Source: Burkholderia sp. HI2500 (GTDB lineage: Bacteria; Pseudomonadota; Gammaproteobacteria; Burkholderiales; Burkholderiaceae). Taken from it: 64,000 bases of DNA. Below are positions 17,834 to 25,523 of the stretch, piece by piece. The DNA lies in contig NZ_NKFL01000006.1 of NCBI RefSeq assembly GCF_002223055.1, positions 2,976,001-3,040,000 of the forward strand, in the 5' to 3' direction. The stretch's first letter is position 1. The number at the start of each line of letters is the position of its first letter. A model generated the notes under the pieces. It was not told the origin of the DNA. It saw nothing but the letters and a program-made list of their open reading frames with translations, and ran no database searches. Made by a program: the position numbers and the translations under genes.

Positions 17834-18649
17834 CTAGCCTCTCACCTTGTCGCGATTCGCGCCTGCCGCTGTGCGCCGTCGGCGAATTGCGCCGAGGTGA
17901 TGGGCAAGCTCGACGAGCGGGCCGCGGTCGCGCATGCGGTAGGTCGAGCCGACGTCCGGTTGCGGTTCGCTGTGCCACGTCGCGAGATCGGCGTTCTGCT
18001 TCAAGCGGGCGACGAGACTGTCCACTGCGGCTCGTTCGGCGCGCGAATAGAGCGTTTCCGAATTGTCGCCGTAGGAGAACCGGACTGGATGACGGCTGAT
18101 GATGGCGCCCGTATCGAGGCCGGCGGACACGCGATGAATCGTCGTGCTCAGCTTGTCGAATTCGCCGTGATGCAGTGCGAAGAAGAAGCAGTGATTGCCC
18201 CGGTAGTACGGCAGGTGACCGCCGTGGATGTTGATGATGCGCCCGGGCGGTACGAGCGACAGCAACGCCTCGCCGATCTTCTTGGTGCCCATCACGATAT
18301 AGACGTCGGACATGTCCTCGCGCAGTGCGTCGAGCACGCTCGTGTCGTTGATCCACGACGTTTCCAGATATCGAACACCGGCGTGACGTCGAAGTGCGTC
18401 CCAGGTTCGCAGTTCGTCGTCGCGAAGAAAATAGCGGCGGCGGTACGCGTCGTATCCTGATAGTCTGCGTCGCCATTCGTGATAGCGAGTCCACAGATAC
18501 GCACGATAGTTGCCGTTGCGAAACAGGCGAGATGCCTGTTCGCGCCCGGGCTCGACGATGACGCGAACGCGTCCGAACGCGGTAACAAGCTCCGCGGCGA
18601 GATAGAGATGATGCGGACCGTCCGAACAGAGCAACGTGACGTTGGTCAT
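17834..18649 (-). CDS. formyltransferase-fold enzyme of the cluster
   Basis: This 271-residue protein has the formyltransferase catalytic core: NIHGGHLPYYRGN around residues 140-152 supplies the Asn and His, and AGLDTGAI supplies the Asp at about 179. These match the N-x-H...D set of methionyl-tRNA, GAR and UDP-sugar formyltransferases. It is shorter than Fmt and lacks the tRNA-binding C-terminal domain, so it probably formylates a small amine or hydroxylamine with 10-formyl-tetrahydrofolate. Its ATG overlaps the stop of the ATP-grasp/lyase gene (ATGA). The Ser usually found after NIH is replaced by Gly. Confidence 0.85.
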   Translation of the reverse strand: MTNVTLLCSDGPHHLYLAAELVTAFGRVRVIVEPGREQASRLFRNGNYRAYLWTRYHEWRRRLSGYDAYRRRYFLRDDELRTWDALRRHAGVRYLETSWINDTSVLDALREDMSDVYIVMGTKKIGEALLSLVPPGRIINIHGGHLPYYRGNHCFFFALHHGEFDKLSTTIHRVSAGLDTGAIISRHPVRFSYGDNSETLYSRAERAAVDSLVARLKQNADLATWHSEPQPDVGSTYRMRDRGPLVELAHHLGAIRRRRTAAGANRDKVRG

Positions 18650-21216
18650 GCGAGCACACTCATGAAGCGGCGATCGAGCGCCTGTTGTGTCGCAGCGGTG
18701 CGGGACTCGCAGGATCGCTGGCGCCGGCGCTGATCCAGCAGGCGCGTGGCGAGTACTGCTACCGCCGCGTGCGTGTTCCGCGTCGATGGCCCACCGCCGC
18801 CGTCGAGCGCGTCGAACACGTTTGCACTTTCCAGCCGGGCATGAACGCGGTCGAGCATCGCTGCCGCCGTGGCGTCGAGCGAATCCGACGTGGCGCCGGG
18901 CACGCCGGACAGTGCGCGTCCGACCGCGGCATGGGCATCCCTGAAAGATGCCGCGCGTTGCTGCACGAGCGATTCCGCGACGAGCGTCGCGCCTGCATTC
19001 CCGATTTCGATCGCGCGGCGTGCGGCGTCGGCGTCGAATCGGATCTCGTTCATCGCATAGACGAGCACCCTCAGCATGTCGATGACGAGTCCGCTCATCT
19101 CGGCGACCGTTTCGACCGCGGTGCGGCTGGCCTGATACGAGTTGCCGGTCGGCAGATGCGATAGCGACGACAGTGCCGCGGCGCAATGTCCGACGATGCG
19201 GTCGTGACCGAGACGCAACCATTCGAGCAAGTACGGGTTGCGTTTCTGCGGCATGTTGGACGAGCCGCCGTACATGCCGTCCGGCAATGTGACGAGCCCG
19301 ATTTCGCGCATCGACCAGAGCTGCAGGTCGGTCGCGATACGGTTCAGATTGCCGCTCAGCTCCGCCAGCAGGCACACGCAGCGCAGTGCCGGATTCTTGT
19401 CGGTGATCGCGCTCAGCGAATTGAGCGGGCCTGCCGAGAAACCCAGCAGGGTCGCCGTGCATTGCGGGTCGGTGGCGAACGTCGTGCCCGCGCCGGCGCA
19501 TGCGCCGAGCGGGGAAACCGTGAGGCCGTCGCGCAGCGAAGAGAGCGCGTCAAGCGTGCCGAGCAGTATTTCGCACTGCGCGACGAGGTAATGCCCGGCC
19601 GATCCGGGCATCGCGGTCTGGTACTGGCTATAGATCGGCAGCAGGATGTCGGCCGAATCGGCGGCGCGTCGCATGAGCGCCGTGCCGAGATCGACGGCCT
19701 GGCCCGTGACGTGCGATAGCGCCTGGCGAATGGTCAGCAGAAGGTGCGTGCCGTTGATGTCGTTGCGTGAGCGCGCCGCCTGAATCATGCCTCCGGTGTC
19801 CCGTCCGCAGCGGCTGATCACATACTGTTCGTAATCGAAGTAGTCGCCGCGTCCGGAAACGTGTTCGAGCAACAGCGCCGGATTCGCTTCGAGTGCCATG
19901 ACCGCATCGCGCAGCGAGTCGAACTGCTCGGCGTTCAGGATCGATCGTTCCCGCAACATGATCAGATGGGCTTTTTCGATCGCGAGAAGATGGGTCTTGA
20001 GCTTGCCGAAGCACGCGGGCGTACGTTCGTAGACGATGTCGTGAATCGTGTCGCGGTTCGGCACCGCCCGATCCGGTTCGTCGTAAAGCACGCGTGAACG
20101 CCTCCGGAGCGACAGCGCCTGCCGGAGCACCGAAGCAGCGCTTCGGCCGAACGAAATGACGTAACCGGCGCGATCGGAGAAGTCGAACTTGCCGGCGTTG
20201 ACGCCTGCTTCGCGAAACAGGCCGGCGTCGGCGCAGTCGTCCGGAAAATCGATGCCGACATAGCGGCGCCCGACTTCCGGCACGACGAACGCGACCGCGC
20301 TATGCAACGCGGGCGTCGGCACGACGAACTGGCTGCGGCGCGCAAGATGGCTGCGCACGTATAGATCCGCGATCGACCATCCGTATGCACGCTCCATCAA
20401 GCGCGGAATCATCCCGCCGGCAAGGCGCGCGTTGATTTCGATGACGGTGATCGTGCCGCCGTGAACTTTCAGTTCCGTGTGCGCGGGACCGAATGCATAG
20501 CCGACCGCATCGAGTGCGCGACGTACCGTATCGACGATGCGGGCATGGGTGGCTGCATCGAGGTCCGCCGGCAGGACGTGCGCGAGTTCGAGAAAATGCG
20601 GCGGCTTGGTCACGAACTTGCGCGTGACCGCAAGCACATGATGGCCGTCGGCATCGCTGAACGATTCGACCGAGAACTCCGTTCCCGGAATGAAGCGCTG
20701 GCAGATGAGCGCGCCATCGGACGCATCCGGAAAATCCGGCTCGTGTTCGACGAGGCGCACGCCGATGCTGCCCGTGCCTTGCCTCGGCTTCACGATGACC
20801 GGATAGGTCAGATTGTGCGCCGCCTCCGCGGAATCGATCGCAGCGGTATACGGGTACGGGACGCCGTGGTCGCGCAACACATCCTGCAGTCGCAGCTTGT
20901 CTCGACACAGCGCGACCGTGGCGCCCGGATTGCCGGGCAAGCCGAGCCGCTCGGACAATCGTGCCGCGTTCTCGATGAATGCATCGCTCGTCGATACGAC
21001 GTAACGCACGTTGGCGATTTCACCGACGACACGCTCGAGTGCATCGACCGATTGCGTGTCGCAATCGATCACGCGAACGCCGGGCGGCAACCGATCGATA
21101 AACGCGTAGCGCGCACGGTCGCGCACGAGGAAGCAGGTTTCATCGTAGTGCAACGACGCGTCGAGCAGCATCTGCCCGAACCCCGTGGTGTTTGATTCGA
21201 TGTAGATGATCGCCAT
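18646..21216 (-). CDS. ATP-grasp ligase fused to argininosuccinate-lyase-like domain
   Basis: This is an 856-residue two-domain protein. Residues about 1-400 form an ATP-grasp carboxylate-amine ligase, with the ATP-binding VIVKPRQGTGSIGVRLVE and the Mg-binding TVIEINARLAGGMIPRLMER. Residues about 410-830 form a fumarase/argininosuccinate-lyase domain, with QAARSRNDINGTHL and the signature GGSSNMPQKRNP containing the catalytic Ser loop. The lyase part should release fumarate from an N-substituted aspartate; the ligase part should form an amide bond with an amino acid. Free-standing lyases of this type work with a kinase and a cysteine-synthase-like enzyme in diaminobutyrate formation. It lies 3 bases after the PLP gene. 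The domain order suggests substrate channelling from lyase to ligase. Confidence 0.88.
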   Translation of the reverse strand: MAIIYIESNTTGFGQMLLDASLHYDETCFLVRDRARYAFIDRLPPGVRVIDCDTQSVDALERVVGEIANVRYVVSTSDAFIENAARLSERLGLPGNPGATVALCRDKLRLQDVLRDHGVPYPYTAAIDSAEAAHNLTYPVIVKPRQGTGSIGVRLVEHEPDFPDASDGALICQRFIPGTEFSVESFSDADGHHVLAVTRKFVTKPPHFLELAHVLPADLDAATHARIVDTVRRALDAVGYAFGPAHTELKVHGGTITVIEINARLAGGMIPRLMERAYGWSIADLYVRSHLARRSQFVVPTPALHSAVAFVVPEVGRRYVGIDFPDDCADAGLFREAGVNAGKFDFSDRAGYVISFGRSAASVLRQALSLRRRSRVLYDEPDRAVPNRDTIHDIVYERTPACFGKLKTHLLAIEKAHLIMLRERSILNAEQFDSLRDAVMALEANPALLLEHVSGRGDYFDYEQYVISRCGRDTGGMIQAARSRNDINGTHLLLTIRQALSHVTGQAVDLGTALMRRAADSADILLPIYSQYQTAMPGSAGHYLVAQCEILLGTLDALSSLRDGLTVSPLGACAGAGTTFATDPQCTATLLGFSAGPLNSLSAITDKNPALRCVCLLAELSGNLNRIATDLQLWSMREIGLVTLPDGMYGGSSNMPQKRNPYLLEWLRLGHDRIVGHCAAALSSLSHLPTGNSYQASRTAVETVAEMSGLVIDMLRVLVYAMNEIRFDADAARRAIEIGNAGATLVAESLVQQRAASFRDAHAAVGRALSGVPGATSDSLDATAAAMLDRVHARLESANVFDALDGGGGPSTRNTHAAVAVLATRLLDQRRRQRSCESRTAATQQALDRRFMSVLA

Positions 21217-21219
21217 GAT

Positions 21220-22224
21220 TCACTGAAACCTGTGGATGTCCGAGCGATTCCAGTTCATCCACGCCCATTCCGTCTCCGCATCGTAAGCCGTCGGGTGCCC
21301 GATCTCGATCGGACGAAGTCGATCGTATGCGGGACTGTCGGGATGCGCGGTGAAGGTCGAGCCGACGTAGCGGGAACCGTCGTCGGGGCTCAGGAAGACG
21401 ATCGGCGTATCCGGACATCTGTCGCGCACGGATCGGACGACCGCGTAGGCGGCGCCGGTGGTCGGCCCGCGGAAATGTCCGGTGGACGCATAGAGCTTGC
21501 GCGTGAAATGATCGGCAAGCTCCGCGCTGACCCAATGTACTTCGTCGAACAACGCATGCTTCAGGTTTCCGGGCATGATCGTGTTGCCGAGACCACGCAG
21601 TTTGCGCGGGCCGTCGACCTGGCCGAACAGGACGCTGTTGAAGGTGTCGACGCCGACGAGCGTGCAGTCGGCGCCTGCCGCGCGCAGCGACGTCGCCATG
21701 CCGCAGCTCGAGCCGCCGGAGCCGACCGGCGCGACGAGAATCAGGCGGGGGCCGATCCGGTCCAGCAGCTCGTGGGCGATGTTGGCGTAAGCGAGCGCGT
21801 TGTTCTCGTTGTCGTACTGGCGGCACCAGAACGCCCCTTGCTCGGCATCGAGAATTTCGTGCAGTCGATCGAGTCGCGCCTTCTGGTACCCCTGGCTGCC
21901 CTTTTTGTCCGTGACGATTTCCACTCTACCGCCCAGCATTTCGAGCTGGCGCTTGAATGTCGGATCGATCACGGGATCGCCGATCGCCACGAAGGGGTGG
22001 TTCAAGCGGTTGCACACGATGGCCATCCCGAGCGCGAAGTTGCCGCTCGATGTTTCCACGACCGTTCCGCCCGGCTGCAGTTCGCCGCGGGCGCGTGCCG
22101 TGCTGATGATGTAGTTGGCAGGCACGATTTTCATCGCCTTGAACGACACCATGTGCAGCGAACGCTCGATTGGAAACAGCACTGCGTCCTGCATCGCGTC
22201 GAGCGACGATTCGTATTGAAGCAT
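21220..22224 (-). CDS. PLP-dependent beta-replacement enzyme, cysteine-synthase-like
   Basis: This is a 334-residue fold-type II PLP enzyme of the cysteine synthase/SbnA group. The predicted Schiff-base Lys is in MVSFKAMK (about residue 29), the phosphate or carboxylate loop is ETSSGNFALGMA, the glycine-rich PLP-phosphate loop is PVGSGGSSCGMA, and the C-terminal SPDDGSRYVGS resembles CysK. In this context I infer that it replaces the phosphate of O-phosphothreonine with the amino group of aspartate, making the substrate for the lyase domain encoded next. It follows the kinase gene by 9 bases. Confidence 0.87.
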   Translation of the reverse strand: MLQYESSLDAMQDAVLFPIERSLHMVSFKAMKIVPANYIISTARARGELQPGGTVVETSSGNFALGMAIVCNRLNHPFVAIGDPVIDPTFKRQLEMLGGRVEIVTDKKGSQGYQKARLDRLHEILDAEQGAFWCRQYDNENNALAYANIAHELLDRIGPRLILVAPVGSGGSSCGMATSLRAAGADCTLVGVDTFNSVLFGQVDGPRKLRGLGNTIMPGNLKHALFDEVHWVSAELADHFTRKLYASTGHFRGPTTGAAYAVVRSVRDRCPDTPIVFLSPDDGSRYVGSTFTAHPDSPAYDRLRPIEIGHPTAYDAETEWAWMNWNRSDIHRFQ

Positions 22225-22233
22225 GTACGTTTC

Positions 22234-23136
22234 CTATACCGTTGTGTATTGAGTGGATTCGATTCGAAGTGCGTGCAGTCGCTTCCGTGCATAAGCGGCC
22301 GCGTCGGCCGTATCGGCTGCGTTTGCGTCGTAGAGCAAGCCGACACACGTTCCCGAATGCGTCGCGGCGAGGCCGAGCGCGCCGGTCTCGGCGCGCAGCT
22401 TGCGCAGGACAGGGAGGTGCGGGTGAGGGTTGAATGCCTGCGACAGCTCGCAGCTTCGCGTCGCGATCTCGCCGAGCGCGTGCAGATCCGAGGTGCGGAT
22501 CGCTGTTTTCATGCGCGCCAGCATGCTGCGGTATTCGTCACGCACTTCCGCGGGCGGATCGCGTTTCTTCCGGTTGAATTCGATCGTGTCGCATTCTCCG
22601 CCGCGATCCGCGCTGACGATCATGAGGGCAGGCGTCTTGCCAAGCTGCTCGTCGAGTTTTACCTCGCGGTGGTAGAACGAGACGATGCCGTCATACATCA
22701 CGCCGTCCGTCGGTTCGATGAAACGGAGGATCGATTCGATCGTCTCGGGCGTCGGCGTCCGGCCGTATGCCGACGCGGCGGCACGGATCGACGCGACCAT
22801 ATCCGCCGACGAGCTCGCCAGTCCCTTGCCGACGGCGAACATCGACTTGAAATGCAGCATGCCGCCCGGCGGCAAGTCGTGAAGGCGCAGATAGTCCTGA
22901 ACCGCGCGACACGCCTTGGTCTTGAACCCGACATCGACCGCGACATGATCCGAATGCGTGATCTCGAATTCGACGATGCTCTTCAGGTTGACCGGCAACG
23001 TGACCAGGAAGTGCCGGTCGTCCGGCAGCACGCCTTGCATCAGCTCGCCGAAGGTCCCGTGGCATTCGCCTTTGGGAAACGGCGACAGGTGTCCGTCGCT
23101 TCGTAGCGCGTCAGCTTGCTCTGAGAGAACGGCCAT
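22234..23136 (-). CDS. GHMP kinase, PduX-like L-threonine kinase
   Basis: This is a 300-residue GHMP-superfamily kinase. The N-terminal CHGTFGELMQGVLP matches the motif that marks the PduX/BluE threonine kinases (P-GTCGELVQG), GKGLASSSADM (about 103-113) is the ATP-binding loop, and ATHSGTCVGLLYD near the C-terminus is the third GHMP motif. It should make O-phospho-L-threonine. There is no cobalamin gene nearby, so the usual role in cobalamin side-chain synthesis is unlikely here. The ATG has a very strong GGGGGAG leader and is the first gene of the left operon, divergent from the hydroxylase gene. Confidence 0.87.
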   Translation of the reverse strand: MAVLSEQADALRSDGHLSPFPKGECHGTFGELMQGVLPDDRHFLVTLPVNLKSIVEFEITHSDHVAVDVGFKTKACRAVQDYLRLHDLPPGGMLHFKSMFAVGKGLASSSADMVASIRAAASAYGRTPTPETIESILRFIEPTDGVMYDGIVSFYHREVKLDEQLGKTPALMIVSADRGGECDTIEFNRKKRDPPAEVRDEYRSMLARMKTAIRTSDLHALGEIATRSCELSQAFNPHPHLPVLRKLRAETGALGLAATHSGTCVGLLYDANAADTADAAAYARKRLHALRIESTQYTTV

Positions 23137-23211
23137 TTCTCCCCCTCGAAATGAAAAAATTTTGAGTGTCGAGCTGGAAGCATAGCGACGGCAGCTCTCC
23201 ATCTTCTTTGA

Positions 23212-23243
23212 AAAAATTGCTCACTAGTATCGAAATATTGCTC
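23212..23243. promoter_or_regulatory. two direct repeats with 21-bp period, candidate AraC sites
   Basis: AAAAATTGCTC (23212-23222) and AAATATTGCTC (23233-23243) repeat with exactly 21 bases between starts, that is two helical turns. AraC-family regulators bind such direct repeats. They lie about 80-110 bases upstream of the kinase start, in the region between the two divergent operons. Confidence 0.5.
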
Positions 23244-23629
23244 CGGAACCGGGGCGCGGGGAGGGTGCCGACGGCTTGGAAAGTAGCCTGGATTCGATCG
23301 GCCGGCCCCGCTCGCAACGCGGTGAAAAAGGCCGCCGGATTGTTGTCGCGAAAGGGTTTGCGGCCGCGTGAACGGCGCGGCATTCGGGCTCGCCGATCGG
23401 CGTGCCATTGCGTGGCGATGCGTGTCGAGTCGCGCGATCGCGCGATGGCCCGGCACTTTACGTGCGCGGTGGGGCCGGGATAGAGTATTTCCACGACGAT
23501 GAGGATGTGTCGGGCAGGGAAACGCGGACCAACAGAATTGGAACCGACGTTCCCTCCTGGAGCCTGTTCCGCAGAACACGGCATCACGTGCCGCCGAAAA
23601 ATCAATCGCGGCTTCTCCGAATTAAATGG

Positions 23630-23675
23630 AATCGATGGAATTCGAACGCTCGGTTCGAAAGCCGTTCCATTGATT
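23630..23675. repeat. nested inverted repeat upstream of the hydroxylase operon
   Basis: An outer dyad (AATCGATGGAA at 23630-23640 with TTCCATTGATT at 23665-23675, one mismatch) encloses a perfect inner dyad (TTCGAAC at 23641-23647 with GTTCGAA at 23653-23659). A further dyad GTTTGA/TCAAAC follows at 23691-23710. They lie within 100 bases of the ATG and could be an operator or a structured leader. Confidence 0.5.
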
Positions 23676-23727
23676 TGTCATCCTTATCAAGTTTGAAAAA
23701 TCAATCAAACTATCCGGGAAACGTGAA

Positions 23728-24537
23728 ATGGAAACGATGTTCGCTGGCCGGTTCATGACGTTCGACGGGCGGGACGTGAGCAGGAACATGACGCTGCGCG
23801 ACGCCGTCGAATGCGTGCGCGATCGGGAAGTCGCCGCGGCACTGCTGGACGTGGTTGCGCCCGCCGACATCGATACGTGGTGGAACGATCGCGGGTTTCC
23901 CGATATGCGCGGCCACCAGTACCATCGCGCCCTGAATGCGACGGGCATCACGCTCGGCCAGTTGCAACGTTCAGGATCCGAAGCGCTGGTCAGCAATATT
24001 GCCGAGTATTTCGGGCACGCCGGCGTGGCGAATCTTCACATGCGCGAGACGCATTTCATTCAGCTGTTCATCAAGGAGTTGGGTGCGGAAACCCTGCGAT
24101 TCGGCAACTGGAGTCAGTTCATGCTGGCCACGAAGCGTGAATATCCTCCCTTCGAAGGGGATCCGTTCAGCTTTGCGCCGCATTGCGATTGCATCGACTT
24201 CGGGCGCGAGGTGGAGCGTTGGCCATTTCGACTCAATCTCGAGCAGCTGGGAGCGTTCATCACGATCCAGAAGGCCGAGAACGAAGCGGGCTTCGTTCTG
24301 TGGAACATCCGCCCGGAATCGCGTCGTCAGCTGGACCAGTGGGCCGAGGAGTATGCGCAGCACAAGACGCTGGGCGTGCTCGAGGGCGTCGATGCGCTGA
24401 CCGTGCGGCCGAAGAGTGGCCAGCTCTGCGTCTTCAACAGCCGCAATCTGCATGCGGTCGAGCGATGCTCGTCGCTGCGTCGCACGATCGGTACGTTCCT
24501 GGTGTATCACGAGGCGGGCTGGAAACTGCTGCACTAG
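23728..24537 (+). CDS. Fe(II)/2-oxoglutarate-dependent oxygenase (hydroxylase type)
   Basis: This is a 269-residue nonheme-iron oxygenase without a clear named relative. A candidate facial triad is visible: His152 and Asp154 in PHCDCID, and His242 in SRNLHAVE, with Arg252 ten residues further on to bind 2-oxoglutarate. Because the carboxylate ligand is present it should be a hydroxylase or desaturase, unlike the halogenase of the same operon. It is the first gene of the right operon and probably oxidises a free or ligated amino acid of the pathway. The ATG at 23728 follows GGGAAACGTGAA. Confidence 0.75.
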   Translation: METMFAGRFMTFDGRDVSRNMTLRDAVECVRDREVAAALLDVVAPADIDTWWNDRGFPDMRGHQYHRALNATGITLGQLQRSGSEALVSNIAEYFGHAGVANLHMRETHFIQLFIKELGAETLRFGNWSQFMLATKREYPPFEGDPFSFAPHCDCIDFGREVERWPFRLNLEQLGAFITIQKAENEAGFVLWNIRPESRRQLDQWAEEYAQHKTLGVLEGVDALTVRPKSGQLCVFNSRNLHAVERCSSLRRTIGTFLVYHEAGWKLLH

Positions 24538-24607
24538 TCAGGCCGACGTGCATCGTGTTCAGCCGATGGTCGTACGAGGCATCCCATTTCATTCGCAAAC
24601 CCAGCAT

Positions 24608-25444
24608 ATGTACGAATCGTTCGTGACGGCGTCTGACGGAGAGCGGCTGCGAGTATTTCGCGGGGATTGGCGCGAAGCGAAACCGTTCTTGACGCTGATA
24701 CTACCGTTCGGGCTTCGCCTCGATGCGGCCGGAACACTGTGCGCGATGCTGTCGGGCGAATTCAACGTGGTGACCTGGCAAGGTCGCTCGCTATGCGATC
24801 AGCCGCCCGCCGCGCACGAAAGCGGGATGACGCCCGAAGTCCATGTTCAGGACATGTGCTCGGTGCTGGACGCGTTGGGCGTATGCAAGACGGATGTGGT
24901 CGGATTCTGTTCGGGTGCCGGCATCGCACTCGTCGCCGCGCGCATCGAAGGGCATCGAATCGATCGTCTCGCGCTGGTTTGCGGAGAGTACATGCTGAGT
25001 CCCGCGGTCTGCCCTCAATCGAATTTTCAGCGGGAAGTGGACAGTCTGCTGCCGTTGGCGGCGGAAAGCCTGAACTATGCGGCCGCGTTGTGCGAGAAGC
25101 TCACGGCGAGCCGGGTAGGGGTTCCCGCCAAGACCGAGTTCGACGAAGAAGTTCTCGTGCCGTTTTCATCGGCCGCTCGCCTGCATCGTCACGGGCTGAA
25201 CTACCTGTCGTATCGCGGCACCGACTTCATGGCGCTCGCCGGCGAAGTCCCGCACCGCACGCGCGTAATTTCGACCGATGGCGACGAGCAGGTCTGCCCT
25301 GCCAGCTCGCGGGTCATTGCCGCGCTGTTGCGCAATGCCGAGCGACATGTCGTGGTGCCGGGAGACCACTACGAAATTCTGCGCGAAAAGAACGCCGTCA
25401 ACGATTCGATCATCGAGTTCCTCGGTCGCCGGGAGGCCGTATGA
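24608..25444 (+). CDS. alpha/beta hydrolase with Cys nucleophile, CmaE/SyrC-like aminoacyltransferase
   Basis: This 278-residue alpha/beta hydrolase has GFCSGAG at the nucleophile elbow, so the usual Ser is Cys (about residue 101). The Asp (STDGDEQVCP) and His (GDHYEIL) of the triad are present. CmaE (coronamic acid) and SyrC (syringomycin) use such a Cys to carry an aminoacyl group between two carrier proteins. Two separate carrier proteins and a halogenase in the same operon support the same shuttle role here. The start is uncertain; an in-frame ATG at 24566 would add 14 residues, and neither has a good ribosome-binding site. Confidence 0.78.
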   Translation: MYESFVTASDGERLRVFRGDWREAKPFLTLILPFGLRLDAAGTLCAMLSGEFNVVTWQGRSLCDQPPAAHESGMTPEVHVQDMCSVLDALGVCKTDVVGFCSGAGIALVAARIEGHRIDRLALVCGEYMLSPAVCPQSNFQREVDSLLPLAAESLNYAAALCEKLTASRVGVPAKTEFDEEVLVPFSSAARLHRHGLNYLSYRGTDFMALAGEVPHRTRVISTDGDEQVCPASSRVIAALLRNAERHVVVPGDHYEILREKNAVNDSIIEFLGRREAV

Positions 25445-25523
25445 CGGCGTGTACCGTGGTTCGCGTCGGGCCGTCTTGCCGCCCGGAGACGAGCGTCTGC
25501 CTTGTGTCGACCTGGAGCCGGAG

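Larger units (their letters stand above)
23137..23727. promoter_or_regulatory. 591-bp divergent control region of the biosynthetic cluster
   Basis: No gene is visible between the divergent kinase and hydroxylase genes. The region contains the AraC-like direct repeats on the kinase side and nested dyads on the hydroxylase side. The two ends are AT-rich, while the middle (about 23,250-23,480) has the GC level of the chromosome. Exact promoters could not be fixed by eye. Confidence 0.6.
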
